DNA from: Acetoanaerobium sp041831635
GTDB lineage: Bacteria; Bacillota; Clostridia; Peptostreptococcales; Filifactoraceae
Reading direction: 5' to 3'
Assembly: GCA_041831635.1 (NCBI GenBank)
Contig: JBHASY010000009.1
Coordinates: 1-13,075 of the forward strand
Length of the DNA: 13,075 bases
The notes beneath the pieces are model-generated. The model had not been told where the DNA came from. It saw only the letters and a program-made list of their open reading frames with translations, and searched no databases. The translations under genes were made by a program, and so were the position numbers. This document shows, piece by piece, positions 1 to 6,142 of this stretch. Positions within the stretch are counted from its first letter, which is position 1. Every line of letters begins with the position of its first letter.

Positions 1-36
1 AAAAACAAATTGTTATTACAAAAAATAGATAGAAAA

Positions 37-139
37 AACCCCAACAGCTCACCGTACAAAGTAAACCTATTGGGGTTGTAGCATAAGCTACCGTGCAAGT
101 ATATTATAGCACAACCCCTATTGATATCACAATAGGAGG
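37..139 (+). promoter_or_regulatory. Structured leader with competing hairpins upstream of the Bro-N gene
   Basis: This non-coding leader holds several inverted repeats that cannot all form together. AACCCCAA (37-44) pairs with TTGGGGTT (70-77). GGGGTTGT (72-79) can instead pair with ACAACCCC (111-118). CCTATTG (117-123) pairs with CAATAGG (130-136), and that last arm covers part of the AGGAGG ribosome site at 134-139. A second CCTATTG copy (66-72) could compete for the same arm. Smaller stems are GTAGC/GCTAC (78-82/87-91) and GTGC/GCAC (93-96/109-112). A near-direct repeat, AGCT(C)ACCGTRCAA(A)GTA, occurs at 46-63 and 86-101. The layout suggests translational control or a repeated operator. 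No promoter was identified with confidence, so it is not proven that the whole element is transcribed. Confidence 0.5.
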
Positions 140-149
140 ATTTCAACAA

Positions 150-860
150 ATGAATAATTTAATGGTGTTTGAGGGAAGAAAAGTAGAAGTAATTGAATTG
201 CAAGGGCGTATTTTATTCAATCCTTATCATGTAGCAGCGATTTTAGGAATTAAGAATGTAAGAGAAAATCTAAGAAATTTCAATGAAAATCAAGTGATTA
301 AGTTAACTAAATCAATTGTCAGTAGTACTGACAATTTAGTAATCCCAACGGCTGGGAAACTGTTTCTAACCGAAAGCGGTGTGTATAAGCTGATATTCAA
401 AAGTAGAAAACCGGAAGCAGAAAAATTTTCTGACTGGGTAACTGATGAGGTGTTACCAAATATAAGAAAAACAGGCTCATACGGTGTATCAGTCACAGGC
501 AATGACGAGGTTATAAAAATGCTTGCTATGTCCCAAAAGAATATGATGGATATGATAGGTCAGCTTTCTATGACACTTCAGGCTATGGCAGGGAGTTTTG
601 CTCAGGTATCCGAGCAAAAGTATAGGGACAGTGAAAGTTCTATGAATATTCAGGGTATAGACAAGTTAATAGAGGGTCAATCTGCAAGGAAAAAATATAA
701 GGTACTGTTACTTCCTAAAGAGGTACTGGAAGTGGTAAATATACTGCTATCACAAGATGACAGGAATTTTTCCTTTATATCGAGGTATTTATATAAAAGA
801 GGATATAATGTGTCTAATGTGGCAGTGTCAAACTATTTTTATAATATATTTAGGGGGTAG
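150..860 (+). CDS. Bro-N domain phage antirepressor-like protein
   Basis: A 236-aa protein with an N-terminal Bro-N domain (about residues 1-105), the DNA-binding module of baculovirus BRO proteins and many phage antirepressors. Recognisable pieces are the N-terminal strand with VFEGRKVEVI, the turn FNPYHVAAILGI, the TESGVYKLIFKSRKPEAEKF segment and the closing DWVTDEVLPNIRKTGSYG. A Met/Gln-rich probable helical linker follows. The C-terminal part (from about residue 170) contains FSFISRYLYKRGYNVSNVAVSNYF, which looks like a second DNA-binding fold but was not identified. The ATG at 150 was chosen because AGGAGG lies 10 nt upstream at 134-139; an in-frame GTG at 93 would place coding sequence across the leader stems and the ribosome site. 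The role would be control of phage gene expression; the target is unknown. Confidence 0.85.
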   Translation: MNNLMVFEGRKVEVIELQGRILFNPYHVAAILGIKNVRENLRNFNENQVIKLTKSIVSSTDNLVIPTAGKLFLTESGVYKLIFKSRKPEAEKFSDWVTDEVLPNIRKTGSYGVSVTGNDEVIKMLAMSQKNMMDMIGQLSMTLQAMAGSFAQVSEQKYRDSESSMNIQGIDKLIEGQSARKKYKVLLLPKEVLEVVNILLSQDDRNFSFISRYLYKRGYNVSNVAVSNYFYNIFRG

Positions 861-865
861 AGGGG

Positions 866-1182
866 ATGTGTGAAAAGGAAATGATGGATATAGCAGGAAG
901 TATTTTTAAAGAGTTTTTTCAAATATATTGGATGCACAGACTCTTCTTGGTTCTAATGAAAGGACAAGAAAGTATTACGATGAGTATAGAAGTTTTTCGG
1001 ATGAGTATAAAAGTAAGTTATCTTTTGATGATGTGATTATGTATGAGGAAATGATGGTAAATTATGAACAAGGGATAGGGATATCGGCTTTTTTACTGGG
1101 TTTTAGTATGTGTATGAGGATGTCGAAAGGGATAGAGGAAGATAGGTTTGTTTCAAGTTTTTTGGATTTGATGAAAGTTTGA
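866..1182 (+). pseudogene. Small unknown phage gene split by a frameshift in a T6 run
   Basis: From the ATG at 866, after a G-rich ribosome site just downstream of bro-N, the frame reads MCEKEMMDIAGSIFKEFF and then runs out of frame, with a stop soon after. From about 920 the adjacent frame reads SNILDAQTLLGSNERTRKYY and stays open to a stop at 1180-1182. The two join if the run of six T at 914-919 had one more T, or if one T is read twice (a -1 shift). The joined product would be about 105 aa, with a charged helical middle and the ending FLLGF...SK...FLDLMKV. Translation from a TTG at 928 would give only the 84-aa C-terminal part. The family was not recognised. A related C-terminal fragment lies at 7869-7979. 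It could be a true mutation, a sequencing error or programmed slippage. Confidence 0.65.
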
Positions 1183-1211
1183 CGGTTTTTATGTGAAATA
1201 GAACTAAGGAT

Positions 1212-1244
1212 AGGTCGCCGGGTTTTGGCGGCTTATTTTTTATT
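1212..1244 (+). terminator. Rho-independent terminator
   Basis: The stem GTCGCC (1214-1219) and GGCGGC (1227-1232), with loop GGGTTTT, can be extended outward by two pairs (one of them a wobble), and is followed by TTATTTTTTATT. It lies 30 bp after the stop of the frameshifted gene and is the first of two terminators closing the Bro-N transcription unit. Confidence 0.75.
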
Positions 1245-1281
1245 AAAGTAGTTTAAAAGACGGATAAATTTTAAATGAGGT

Positions 1282-1319
1282 AAACTGTTACTATGATGGA
1301 TATGGTAACAGTTTTTTTT
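1282..1319 (+). terminator. Strong rho-independent terminator
   Basis: A perfect 10-bp stem, AAACTGTTAC (1282-1291) with GTAACAGTTT (1305-1314), runs directly into a tract of eight T (1312-1319). The opposite strand has no T tract after the stem, so it acts on the + strand. Together with the hairpin at 1212-1244 it separates the regulatory unit from the structural genes. Confidence 0.85.
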
Positions 1320-1487
1320 ATACTCAAAAAGGCAGTTATGCAAGTAAGTTATGTTTTGTTTATGCCTTTGCCGGTATATGTTTTGTTATGTTTAAAATTA
1401 TGTGTACATAAATGTAAAGTGTGATGATTGTAAATGTATTTTATTTATTAAAAATCGTAATTTTTAAAATATAAAAGGGAAGATATA
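1320..1487 (+). promoter_or_regulatory. Non-coding gap with repeats; likely control region of the late operon
   Basis: No gene was found here. Because two terminators end just upstream and a long same-strand gene series begins just downstream, a promoter is expected. What is visible is an 11-bp direct repeat TATGTTTTGTT at 1350-1360 and 1377-1387 (27 bp apart), a 7-bp inverted repeat AAAGGCA (1328-1334) with TGCCTTT (1363-1369), and three GTTATG copies (1335, 1348, 1385). No convincing -35/-10 pair was seen, which would fit a promoter that needs an activator. That role is inference. Confidence 0.4.
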
Positions 1488-1805
1488 GTGAGGTATGGTA
1501 TGGGAAACTGGAAAGATGAGGCATACAGGCTTTATTTTGATGAGAAAAGAAAGATAAATGAGATTTCTCTTATTTTAGGTAAGAGCAGGCAAAGTGTGTC
1601 TGCTTTTTTAAATTCTAAGGATATAGAAGCAGAAAAGAAGAGGCGAAAAAAGGAGTCAAGGCAAAGGCAAAAAAAGTCAAACAGGGATAATATGAAAAGG
1701 GTAAGGAAAAAAAGTAATGCTGCTTTGGAGTCTGCTCTTATTAAAAGGCAGCATATTGTTGATGTCGGTGTGCTGTCTAGGGAGAGGTTTTTTGATGAAT
1801 ATTAA
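1488..1805 (+). CDS. Helix-turn-helix DNA-binding phage protein
   Basis: A 105-aa protein with an HTH near its N-terminus (about residues 8-42): WKDEAYRLYFDEKRKINEIS is the lead-in helix, then GKSRQSVSAFLN is the turn and recognition helix. It resembles sigma region 4 or resolvase-type HTH modules. A very basic stretch follows (about 48-80, rich in Lys and Arg), then a short tail ending SRERFFDEY. The GTG at 1488 follows AAGGGAAGA; an ATG at 1500 with GAGG at 1489-1492 is an equally possible start and keeps the HTH intact. It is the first gene after the double terminator and stands before the terminase genes, so it may be a late-gene activator or a packaging-site binding protein. Neither role is shown by sequence alone. 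Confidence 0.75.
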   Translation: MRYGMGNWKDEAYRLYFDEKRKINEISLILGKSRQSVSAFLNSKDIEAEKKRRKKESRQRQKKSNRDNMKRVRKKSNAALESALIKRQHIVDVGVLSRERFFDEY

Positions 1806-1826
1806 GAAGATGAAGTGACAGTTAAA

Positions 1827-1904
1827 ATGAAAAAACGCAAAACTTGTAAAGTGCGTATAAGGCATAGAATAGGTCAATTTGTTATAAGAGGGGGCAATAA
1901 ATGA
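1827..1904 (+). CDS. Possible 25-aa highly basic peptide
   Basis: A short frame from the ATG at 1827 reads MKKRKTCKVRIRHRIGQFVI and ends GGNK, with its stop overlapping the start of the next gene (ATGATGA), as in translationally coupled genes. About ten residues are Lys or Arg and none are acidic. Its own ribosome site is weak. It fills the gap between the HTH gene and the membrane protein almost exactly, which is the main argument for it. It could equally be chance coding in a leader that supplies the AGAGGGGG site for the next gene. Confidence 0.3.
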   Translation: MKKRKTCKVRIRHRIGQFVIRGGNK

Positions 1905-2188
1905 TGAGTTTGGAGCAGATTGCTATGCTTGCAATTTCTTCTGTAGTGGGAATAGCTTCATATTATTTTAAGAAAAATTCAGACCGACTTGACAAGGCGG
2001 ACGAGCAGCTAAATACAAAGATAGAAAGTGTGGAAAAGGAGCTGTCCGAGTATAAGCTAGAGGCTGAGAGGAGTTTTGTCAGTAAGGATGAGTTTATAAG
2101 ATCTATCAGTAATATAGATAAGAAGCTGGATAAGATTTACGATGAGGTTATGAAGTCTTCATCTTGCACGAAAGGAGCTAGTATATGA
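1901..2188 (+). CDS. Membrane-anchored coiled-coil protein, Mu gp25 / DUF2730-like
   Basis: A 95-aa protein with one N-terminal membrane segment (about residues 5-23, IAMLAISSVVGIASYYF), then a charged helical coiled coil (about 28-88) with repeated Leu/Ile spacing (LDKADEQLNTKIESVEKELS and later ISNIDKKLDKIYDEV). AGAGGGGG lies 6 nt before the ATG. Its stop overlaps the next start as ATGA. Position and architecture match Mu gp25 and related small proteins that come just before a winged-helix gene and a DUF3486 small terminase. The match is by architecture, not residue identity, and the role of this family is poorly known. A holin-like or XhlA-like protein is an alternative but would be out of place here. 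Confidence 0.65.
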   Translation: MMSLEQIAMLAISSVVGIASYYFKKNSDRLDKADEQLNTKIESVEKELSEYKLEAERSFVSKDEFIRSISNIDKKLDKIYDEVMKSSSCTKGASI

Positions 2189-2481
2189 TAAGTAAGGAAA
2201 CTATGATGAGTAAGAAATATAGAGGGGAGATTATGAGGGTGCTGGCACTTTTTTACCCTACTCCGATTTCTGTAAAGCAGATAAGGATGGCGCTGCTTGA
2301 GTATGGAATTTCTAACGGTGCCAGTGTATCTAAGCATCTGCAATATCTTGTAGATAAGAATTATATTGATGTGGATAAAGGGTTTTCTGAGGATTTTAAG
2401 GATGAGCATTTGCTAAGACTTAGTCCTAAGGGTGTGGATTTGATAGAAGGTAGCGTAAGTGATTCTGCCATTTATCTATAG
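2185..2481 (+). CDS. Winged-helix protein, Mu gp26-like
   Basis: A 98-aa protein that reads as one winged helix-turn-helix: a first helix (YRGEIMRVLALFYPTPIS), a VKQIRMALLEYG helix, the recognition helix SNGASVSKHLQYLVDKNYID and a wing that ends LLRLSPKGVDLIEG. This is the ArsR/PadR-like form seen in small proteins placed between gp25-like and DUF3486 proteins in Mu-type phages. It overlaps the previous gene by 4 nt (ATGA), with AAAGGAG just upstream, so the two are probably translated together. It may help the small terminase bind DNA or regulate the operon; this is inferred from the neighbours. Confidence 0.7.
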   Translation: MISKETMMSKKYRGEIMRVLALFYPTPISVKQIRMALLEYGISNGASVSKHLQYLVDKNYIDVDKGFSEDFKDEHLLRLSPKGVDLIEGSVSDSAIYL

Positions 2482-2497
2482 TAAGGAGGTTTATACT

Positions 2498-3052
2498 ATG
2501 GATAAGGAGTTCAAAAAACATAGAAAGTATAACAAGATATATTCTCTTCCTGAGGATATAAAAAGTCAGCTTGATGATATGCTCCTGGATACTTCTAATA
2601 CTTATGTAATAATATCGGAGTTTTTAAAAGAAAACGGTTATGATATTTCTAAATCCACTGTAGGCAGATATGCTCTTGAAACTCATAAGCTATCTGCAAG
2701 ACTGCTCGAGGCTAGAGCTCAGGTTAATGAGCTTGTGAAACTTGCTAAGGAAAGTAATGACAGTGAGAATATTACAGAGGGTGCTATGCAAATAGCAACT
2801 GTTAAGCTGACGGAAAAAATAGCGTATCTGGAAGAAGAAATAGAAAGTATGGATGCAGTGGATGCTATTAAACTTATTACTGCAATATCCAGAACTAAGG
2901 CATACAAGGATAAGGTGTATGCTCAGCTTAAGTCTGAGTACGATGAGGCTTATTCTAATCTGAAGAAATCTGTAACAAATGAACTTAAGAATTATCCTGA
3001 TTTGCTTGAGAAATTGACAGCCCTTATTGATAATTCTGCAAGGAAGTTATGA
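2498..3052 (+). CDS. Terminase small subunit, DUF3486 (Mu gp27-like)
   Basis: A 184-aa protein. The N-terminal part (about residues 5-60) is an HTH: RKYNKIYSLPEDIKSQLDDM, then SEFLKENGYDISKSTVGRYA, the signature of the DUF3486 family typified by Mu gp27. The rest is long charged helices suited to a multimeric ring or coiled coil. The ATG at 2498 was chosen because AAGGAGGT lies at 2483-2490; a GTG at 2459 would add 13 residues and put the ribosome site inside the gene. Small terminase subunits bind phage DNA and direct the large subunit to it. It precedes the large subunit gene, but with a 259-bp gap in between, which is unusual for genes that normally touch. Confidence 0.82.
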   Translation: MDKEFKKHRKYNKIYSLPEDIKSQLDDMLLDTSNTYVIISEFLKENGYDISKSTVGRYALETHKLSARLLEARAQVNELVKLAKESNDSENITEGAMQIATVKLTEKIAYLEEEIESMDAVDAIKLITAISRTKAYKDKVYAQLKSEYDEAYSNLKKSVTNELKNYPDLLEKLTALIDNSARKL

Positions 3053-3083
3053 TTAAGAGTATTAGAGTATGATAAAAATATGA

Positions 3084-3172
3084 TTTAAAGCCAGTTTTTC
3101 AATGGCTAGAGGGTTTAGAAGATGGTAGGAATTTTGTTTTGATATGGTAGTGGTTTTTAATATGGCTTTAAA
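3084..3172. repeat. Ten-bp inverted repeat in the terminase intergenic gap
   Basis: TTTAAAGCCA (3084-3093) is matched exactly by its reverse complement TGGCTTTAAA (3163-3172), 69 bp apart. The hexamer ATGGCT recurs at 3102, 3162 and 3193. A further AT-rich hairpin, TTAAAAC (3168-3174) with GTTTTAA (3187-3193), precedes TGGCT and a T-rich tract, and could act as a weak terminator after terS. No gene was found between 3053 and 3311. Confidence 0.5.
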
Positions 3173-3237
3173 ACTTATTTATTTTAGTTTTAATGGCTTT
3201 TTTTTATTTTTACGATAATTTATACTATGTAAATTTT

Positions 3238-3295
3238 TTAAAGTTTTTTAAAGTACTTTTAAAGCGAATTAAAGGGTAGTTAAATTTTATTAAAG
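3238..3295. repeat. Six TTAAA boxes at helical spacing; candidate packaging or wrapping site
   Basis: TTAAAG starts at 3238, 3248, 3259, 3269 and 3290, and TTAAAT starts at 3280. The steps are 10, 11, 10, 11 and 10 bp, an average of about 10.4 bp, so every box faces the same side of the helix. The array lies between the small and large terminase genes and ends just before the ribosome site of the large subunit. Phased short A/T tracts can bend DNA, and phased identical boxes are typical of protein-wrapping sites. A terminase recognition (pac/cos) site is the natural guess by position. A bent upstream element for a terL promoter is an alternative. Confidence 0.55.
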
Positions 3296-3311
3296 GCTTG
3301 GGGGAGATATT

Positions 3312-4793
3312 TTGGATGTGATAAGTGAGATAGTAGGCAAAAAATATCTGTCTGAAGATGAGAAAGTTCGCCTTGAAAAGATAGAAAATGGCAGGGGCTC
3401 TTTTCGTTCTTATGCTAACTGTATAAATCCGTCTTTTTTTCGAGAGAGCAGAAAGTTTCAGGATATTTTATGTGATACCCTGCAAGCTGCATATGAGAAG
3501 ACTCTAGTTAATCCAAAGACTAACAAGGCATATGACAAGATTATTATAAATCTTCCTCCGGGACATGGAAAGTCATATACAGCAGGGCTGTTTGCCACAT
3601 GGCTATTCGGTCAAGATATAGGAAATCAGGTTATTACGGTTTCATATAATCAGACTCTTTCGACTAGGTTTGCAAAGACGGTAAGAGAGATGATAAGTGA
3701 CACTGAAATAGTAGGAGATAATGATTATTTTGTTCCTAATTCTTTTTTTCCTAATCTAAAAATCAAGCAAGGCGACGGCGCTATGGATTTATGGTCGCTA
3801 GAGGGTTCATATATGAGTTATCTTGCGACTTCTTTTGGTGGCTCTATTACAGGTATGAGGGGAAATATAGGCATTATTGACGATCCTATCAAGAACAAGG
3901 AGGAGGCTGTTAATGAGAGGGTAAAGGACAGCCACTGGGATTTTTACAAAAATACATTCCTATCTCGTATGGTAGAGGGAGCCATACAGATAATAATAAT
4001 GACCAGGTGGGCTACTGATGATTTAGCAGGTAGACTCATAAAGGAGTTTCCCGATGAGTGCTATGCACTGGAGATGCCTGTGCTGGATGAAAATAACAAC
4101 CCTCTTTGCTCTGAGATTTTATCACTAGAGGCTATACAGGACAAAAGAAGAGGGATAGACGAGGATATTTTCCTTGCTAATTATATGCAGACTCCTGTGG
4201 ATATTACAGGCGGATTATACTGTACAGGATTTAAAACCTATGAATTTTATGATGAAGATAAAGTAGAGCGAAGCATTGCATATGTAGATACTGCTGACAC
4301 TGGAAAAGACTTCTTATGTCTCATCATAGCTGATGTAATAGGTAGATATGCATATGTTAAAGACATATACTACACTGACGAAAGTATGGAAACAACTGAG
4401 CCTGAGATAGCAAGAAAACTTAATGATTTAGCTGTAAGAGAGGTAGCAATAGAAAGTAACAACGGAGGAAGAGGCTTTGCCAGAAATGTAGAAGAACATT
4501 TGAAAAAACTGGGAAACAAAAAATGTAATGTCACATGGTTTCATCAGAGCAAGAATAAGAGAGTAAGAATAATTGTTAATGCTGTAAATGTAACAGAGCA
4601 GATTATTATGCCGCAGGGTTGGGAGAAAAAATGGTCTAAATTCTATACAGATGTTATGAAATATCAAAGAAAAGGCAAGAATGAACACGATGATGCTCCT
4701 GATACTCTTACAGGTATTACAGAGATAGTTAATGGAGATGTCAAGCTAAACGGAAAATTAAAACTTCTAAATAAAAACTGGTTTGGGCTGTAA
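3312..4793 (+). CDS. Terminase large subunit
   Basis: A 493-aa DNA-packaging motor with ATPase and nuclease halves, the usual length for the family. Walker A is PPGHGKS (residues 82-88). Walker B is IGIIDD (186-191), with acidic D190 and D191. The coupling motif is IIIMTRW (227-233). The C-terminal RNase H-like nuclease shows its acidic residues in YVDTADTGKD (D326, D329), in VAIESNNGG (E381) and in HDDAPDT (D460, D461, D464). All key residues are present, so it should be active. The TTG at 3312 was chosen because GGGGGAG ends 5 nt upstream; the GTG at 3318 is an alternative. The portal gene follows after 11 bp. The protein should dock on the portal and pump DNA into the prohead. Confidence 0.95.
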   Translation: MDVISEIVGKKYLSEDEKVRLEKIENGRGSFRSYANCINPSFFRESRKFQDILCDTLQAAYEKTLVNPKTNKAYDKIIINLPPGHGKSYTAGLFATWLFGQDIGNQVITVSYNQTLSTRFAKTVREMISDTEIVGDNDYFVPNSFFPNLKIKQGDGAMDLWSLEGSYMSYLATSFGGSITGMRGNIGIIDDPIKNKEEAVNERVKDSHWDFYKNTFLSRMVEGAIQIIIMTRWATDDLAGRLIKEFPDECYALEMPVLDENNNPLCSEILSLEAIQDKRRGIDEDIFLANYMQTPVDITGGLYCTGFKTYEFYDEDKVERSIAYVDTADTGKDFLCLIIADVIGRYAYVKDIYYTDESMETTEPEIARKLNDLAVREVAIESNNGGRGFARNVEEHLKKLGNKKCNVTWFHQSKNKRVRIIVNAVNVTEQIIMPQGWEKKWSKFYTDVMKYQRKGKNEHDDAPDTLTGITEIVNGDVKLNGKLKLLNKNWFGL

Positions 4794-4804
4794 GGAGGTA
4801 GTTT

Positions 4805-6142
4805 ATGATAAGGGCAGATACAGAAATAACGCCAAAACTTATTTTAAGATGTATTAAAAAATATGAACAAAAGCACAAAGAAAGCTATAGCCGTTTTCAA
4901 AACTACTACGAAAATAGAAATGCCATTCTTGCAAGGCAGGTAATGCAGGGGAACAATATAAATAACAAACTGGCACATAACTATGCAGGATACATCACTG
5001 ATATGGCTACAGGGTACTTTATAGGAAGACCGGTAACTTACAGCGGAAGTCTTGAGGATGAACTTTTTTCTACAATTCAAGATATATATAACTACAATGA
5101 TGAGCAGGATGAAAATAACGAGATAGCAAAGCAATTTTCAATCAAGGGAAGATGTTTTGAAGTAGTTTATTTAGATGCTAATGATTTAGATGAAAGTGGA
5201 AAACCTAAAATTAGGTTTAATAAAGTTAGTGCTGAAAATATGATGGCTGTATATGATTATGATATATGCCCTGAGATGTATTTTGCAGTAAGATGGTATG
5301 ACTATGAAGATGAAAATGCAAAAACTATAACAAAGCTTGAAGTTTACACAAAAGACGAGATTATATATTACGATAAAAAAGGTCAAGAGTTAGTAGAGAC
5401 AAAAAGGGTACAGCATTTTTTTAAAATTGTACCTGTTGTCGAATATCTTAACAACGAGGAAATTCAAGGAGATTTTGAAAAAGTAAGTACACTCATAGAT
5501 GCTTATGACAAGGCAGGTTCTGATGCAATTAACAACCTTGAATATTTTGCAAACTGTTATATGTATCTTGTAGGGATGAAAGACACCGATAAAGAAACAG
5601 TAGATGAGATGAAGCAAATGAGAGTGCTTCTTTTAGATGCTGCCGGAGAGGCAGGGTTTCTTACAAAAGATGATAACAGCACAGGAACGGAAAACATATC
5701 TAACAGACTGAAAAGCGACATTCATAAATTTTCAATGGTTCCCGACCTTTCTGACGAAAACTTTGCAAATAACGCTTCGGGAGTTGCAATGCTTTACAAA
5801 CTGCTTGGGCTAGAGCAGCTTGCAGTGAAAAAAGAGCGAAAAATGAAAAAGGCACTGCAAAGAAGACTTGAAATCATAGTAAACTATCTTAATTTTAGAG
5901 GAAATAACTACGACTACAAGAGCATACAGATGAAATTTATGCGAAACATACCCGTAAATGACAAGGAAAATGTAGAAATAGTAACACTACTACAAGGGAT
6001 AATATCTAAAAAATCAGCTTTATCTCAGCTTAAGATGATTGATGATGTAGAAAAAGAACTACAAAACATCGAAGAGGAGAAACAAGTCTATGAAAGTAGT
6101 TTAGACCTCGACAAAGTAGGTATGCAAGATGAATCTGAGTGA
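4805..6142 (+). CDS. Portal protein, SPP1 gp6-like
   Basis: A 445-aa protein of the SPP1 gp6-like portal family, of usual length. The N-terminal part has the family pattern of a helix (RFQNYYENRNAILAR) followed by NNKLAHNYAGYITDMATGYF and IGRPVTYS (up to about residue 80). The central region has the strands KVSAENMMAVYD and PVVEYLNNEE, and later FANNASGVAMLYKLLGLEQL (about 320-345) leads into long helices. The C-terminus is charged and helical. A clear AAGGAGG precedes the ATG. Twelve subunits normally form the ring through which DNA enters the head. The end overlaps the start of the MuF gene by 14 nt, indicating coupled translation of two proteins that meet at the same head vertex. Confidence 0.92.
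   Translation: MIRADTEITPKLILRCIKKYEQKHKESYSRFQNYYENRNAILARQVMQGNNINNKLAHNYAGYITDMATGYFIGRPVTYSGSLEDELFSTIQDIYNYNDEQDENNEIAKQFSIKGRCFEVVYLDANDLDESGKPKIRFNKVSAENMMAVYDYDICPEMYFAVRWYDYEDENAKTITKLEVYTKDEIIYYDKKGQELVETKRVQHFFKIVPVVEYLNNEEIQGDFEKVSTLIDAYDKAGSDAINNLEYFANCYMYLVGMKDTDKETVDEMKQMRVLLLDAAGEAGFLTKDDNSTGTENISNRLKSDIHKFSMVPDLSDENFANNASGVAMLYKLLGLEQLAVKKERKMKKALQRRLEIIVNYLNFRGNNYDYKSIQMKFMRNIPVNDKENVEIVTLLQGIISKKSALSQLKMIDDVEKELQNIEEEKQVYESSLDLDKVGMQDESE

Noticed and set aside
76..105. Possible promoter TTGTAG with TATATT 18 bp later before bro-N
   Set aside because: The -35 box is poor and the spacing long. The same bases are better explained by the stem arms. Not called, but it would change the leader model if it were real.
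93..149. GTG start at 93 that would extend the Bro-N protein by 19 residues
   Set aside because: The extension covers the hairpin arms and the AGGAGG site that serves the ATG at 150, and it adds no recognisable Bro-N residues.
1183..1487. tRNA or CRISPR array in the longest early non-coding stretch
   Set aside because: No cloverleaf arms or regular repeat-spacer units are present. Two terminators and short repeats account for the visible structure.
3221..3226. TATACT as a -10 box in the terminase gap
   Set aside because: At the proper distance upstream there is only a run of T (around 3198-3203), which is not a convincing -35 box.
4428..5617. Minus-strand open frames across the terminase and portal genes
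   Set aside because: They are antisense shadows of well-supported genes, Phe/Ile/Cys-rich and without ribosome sites.
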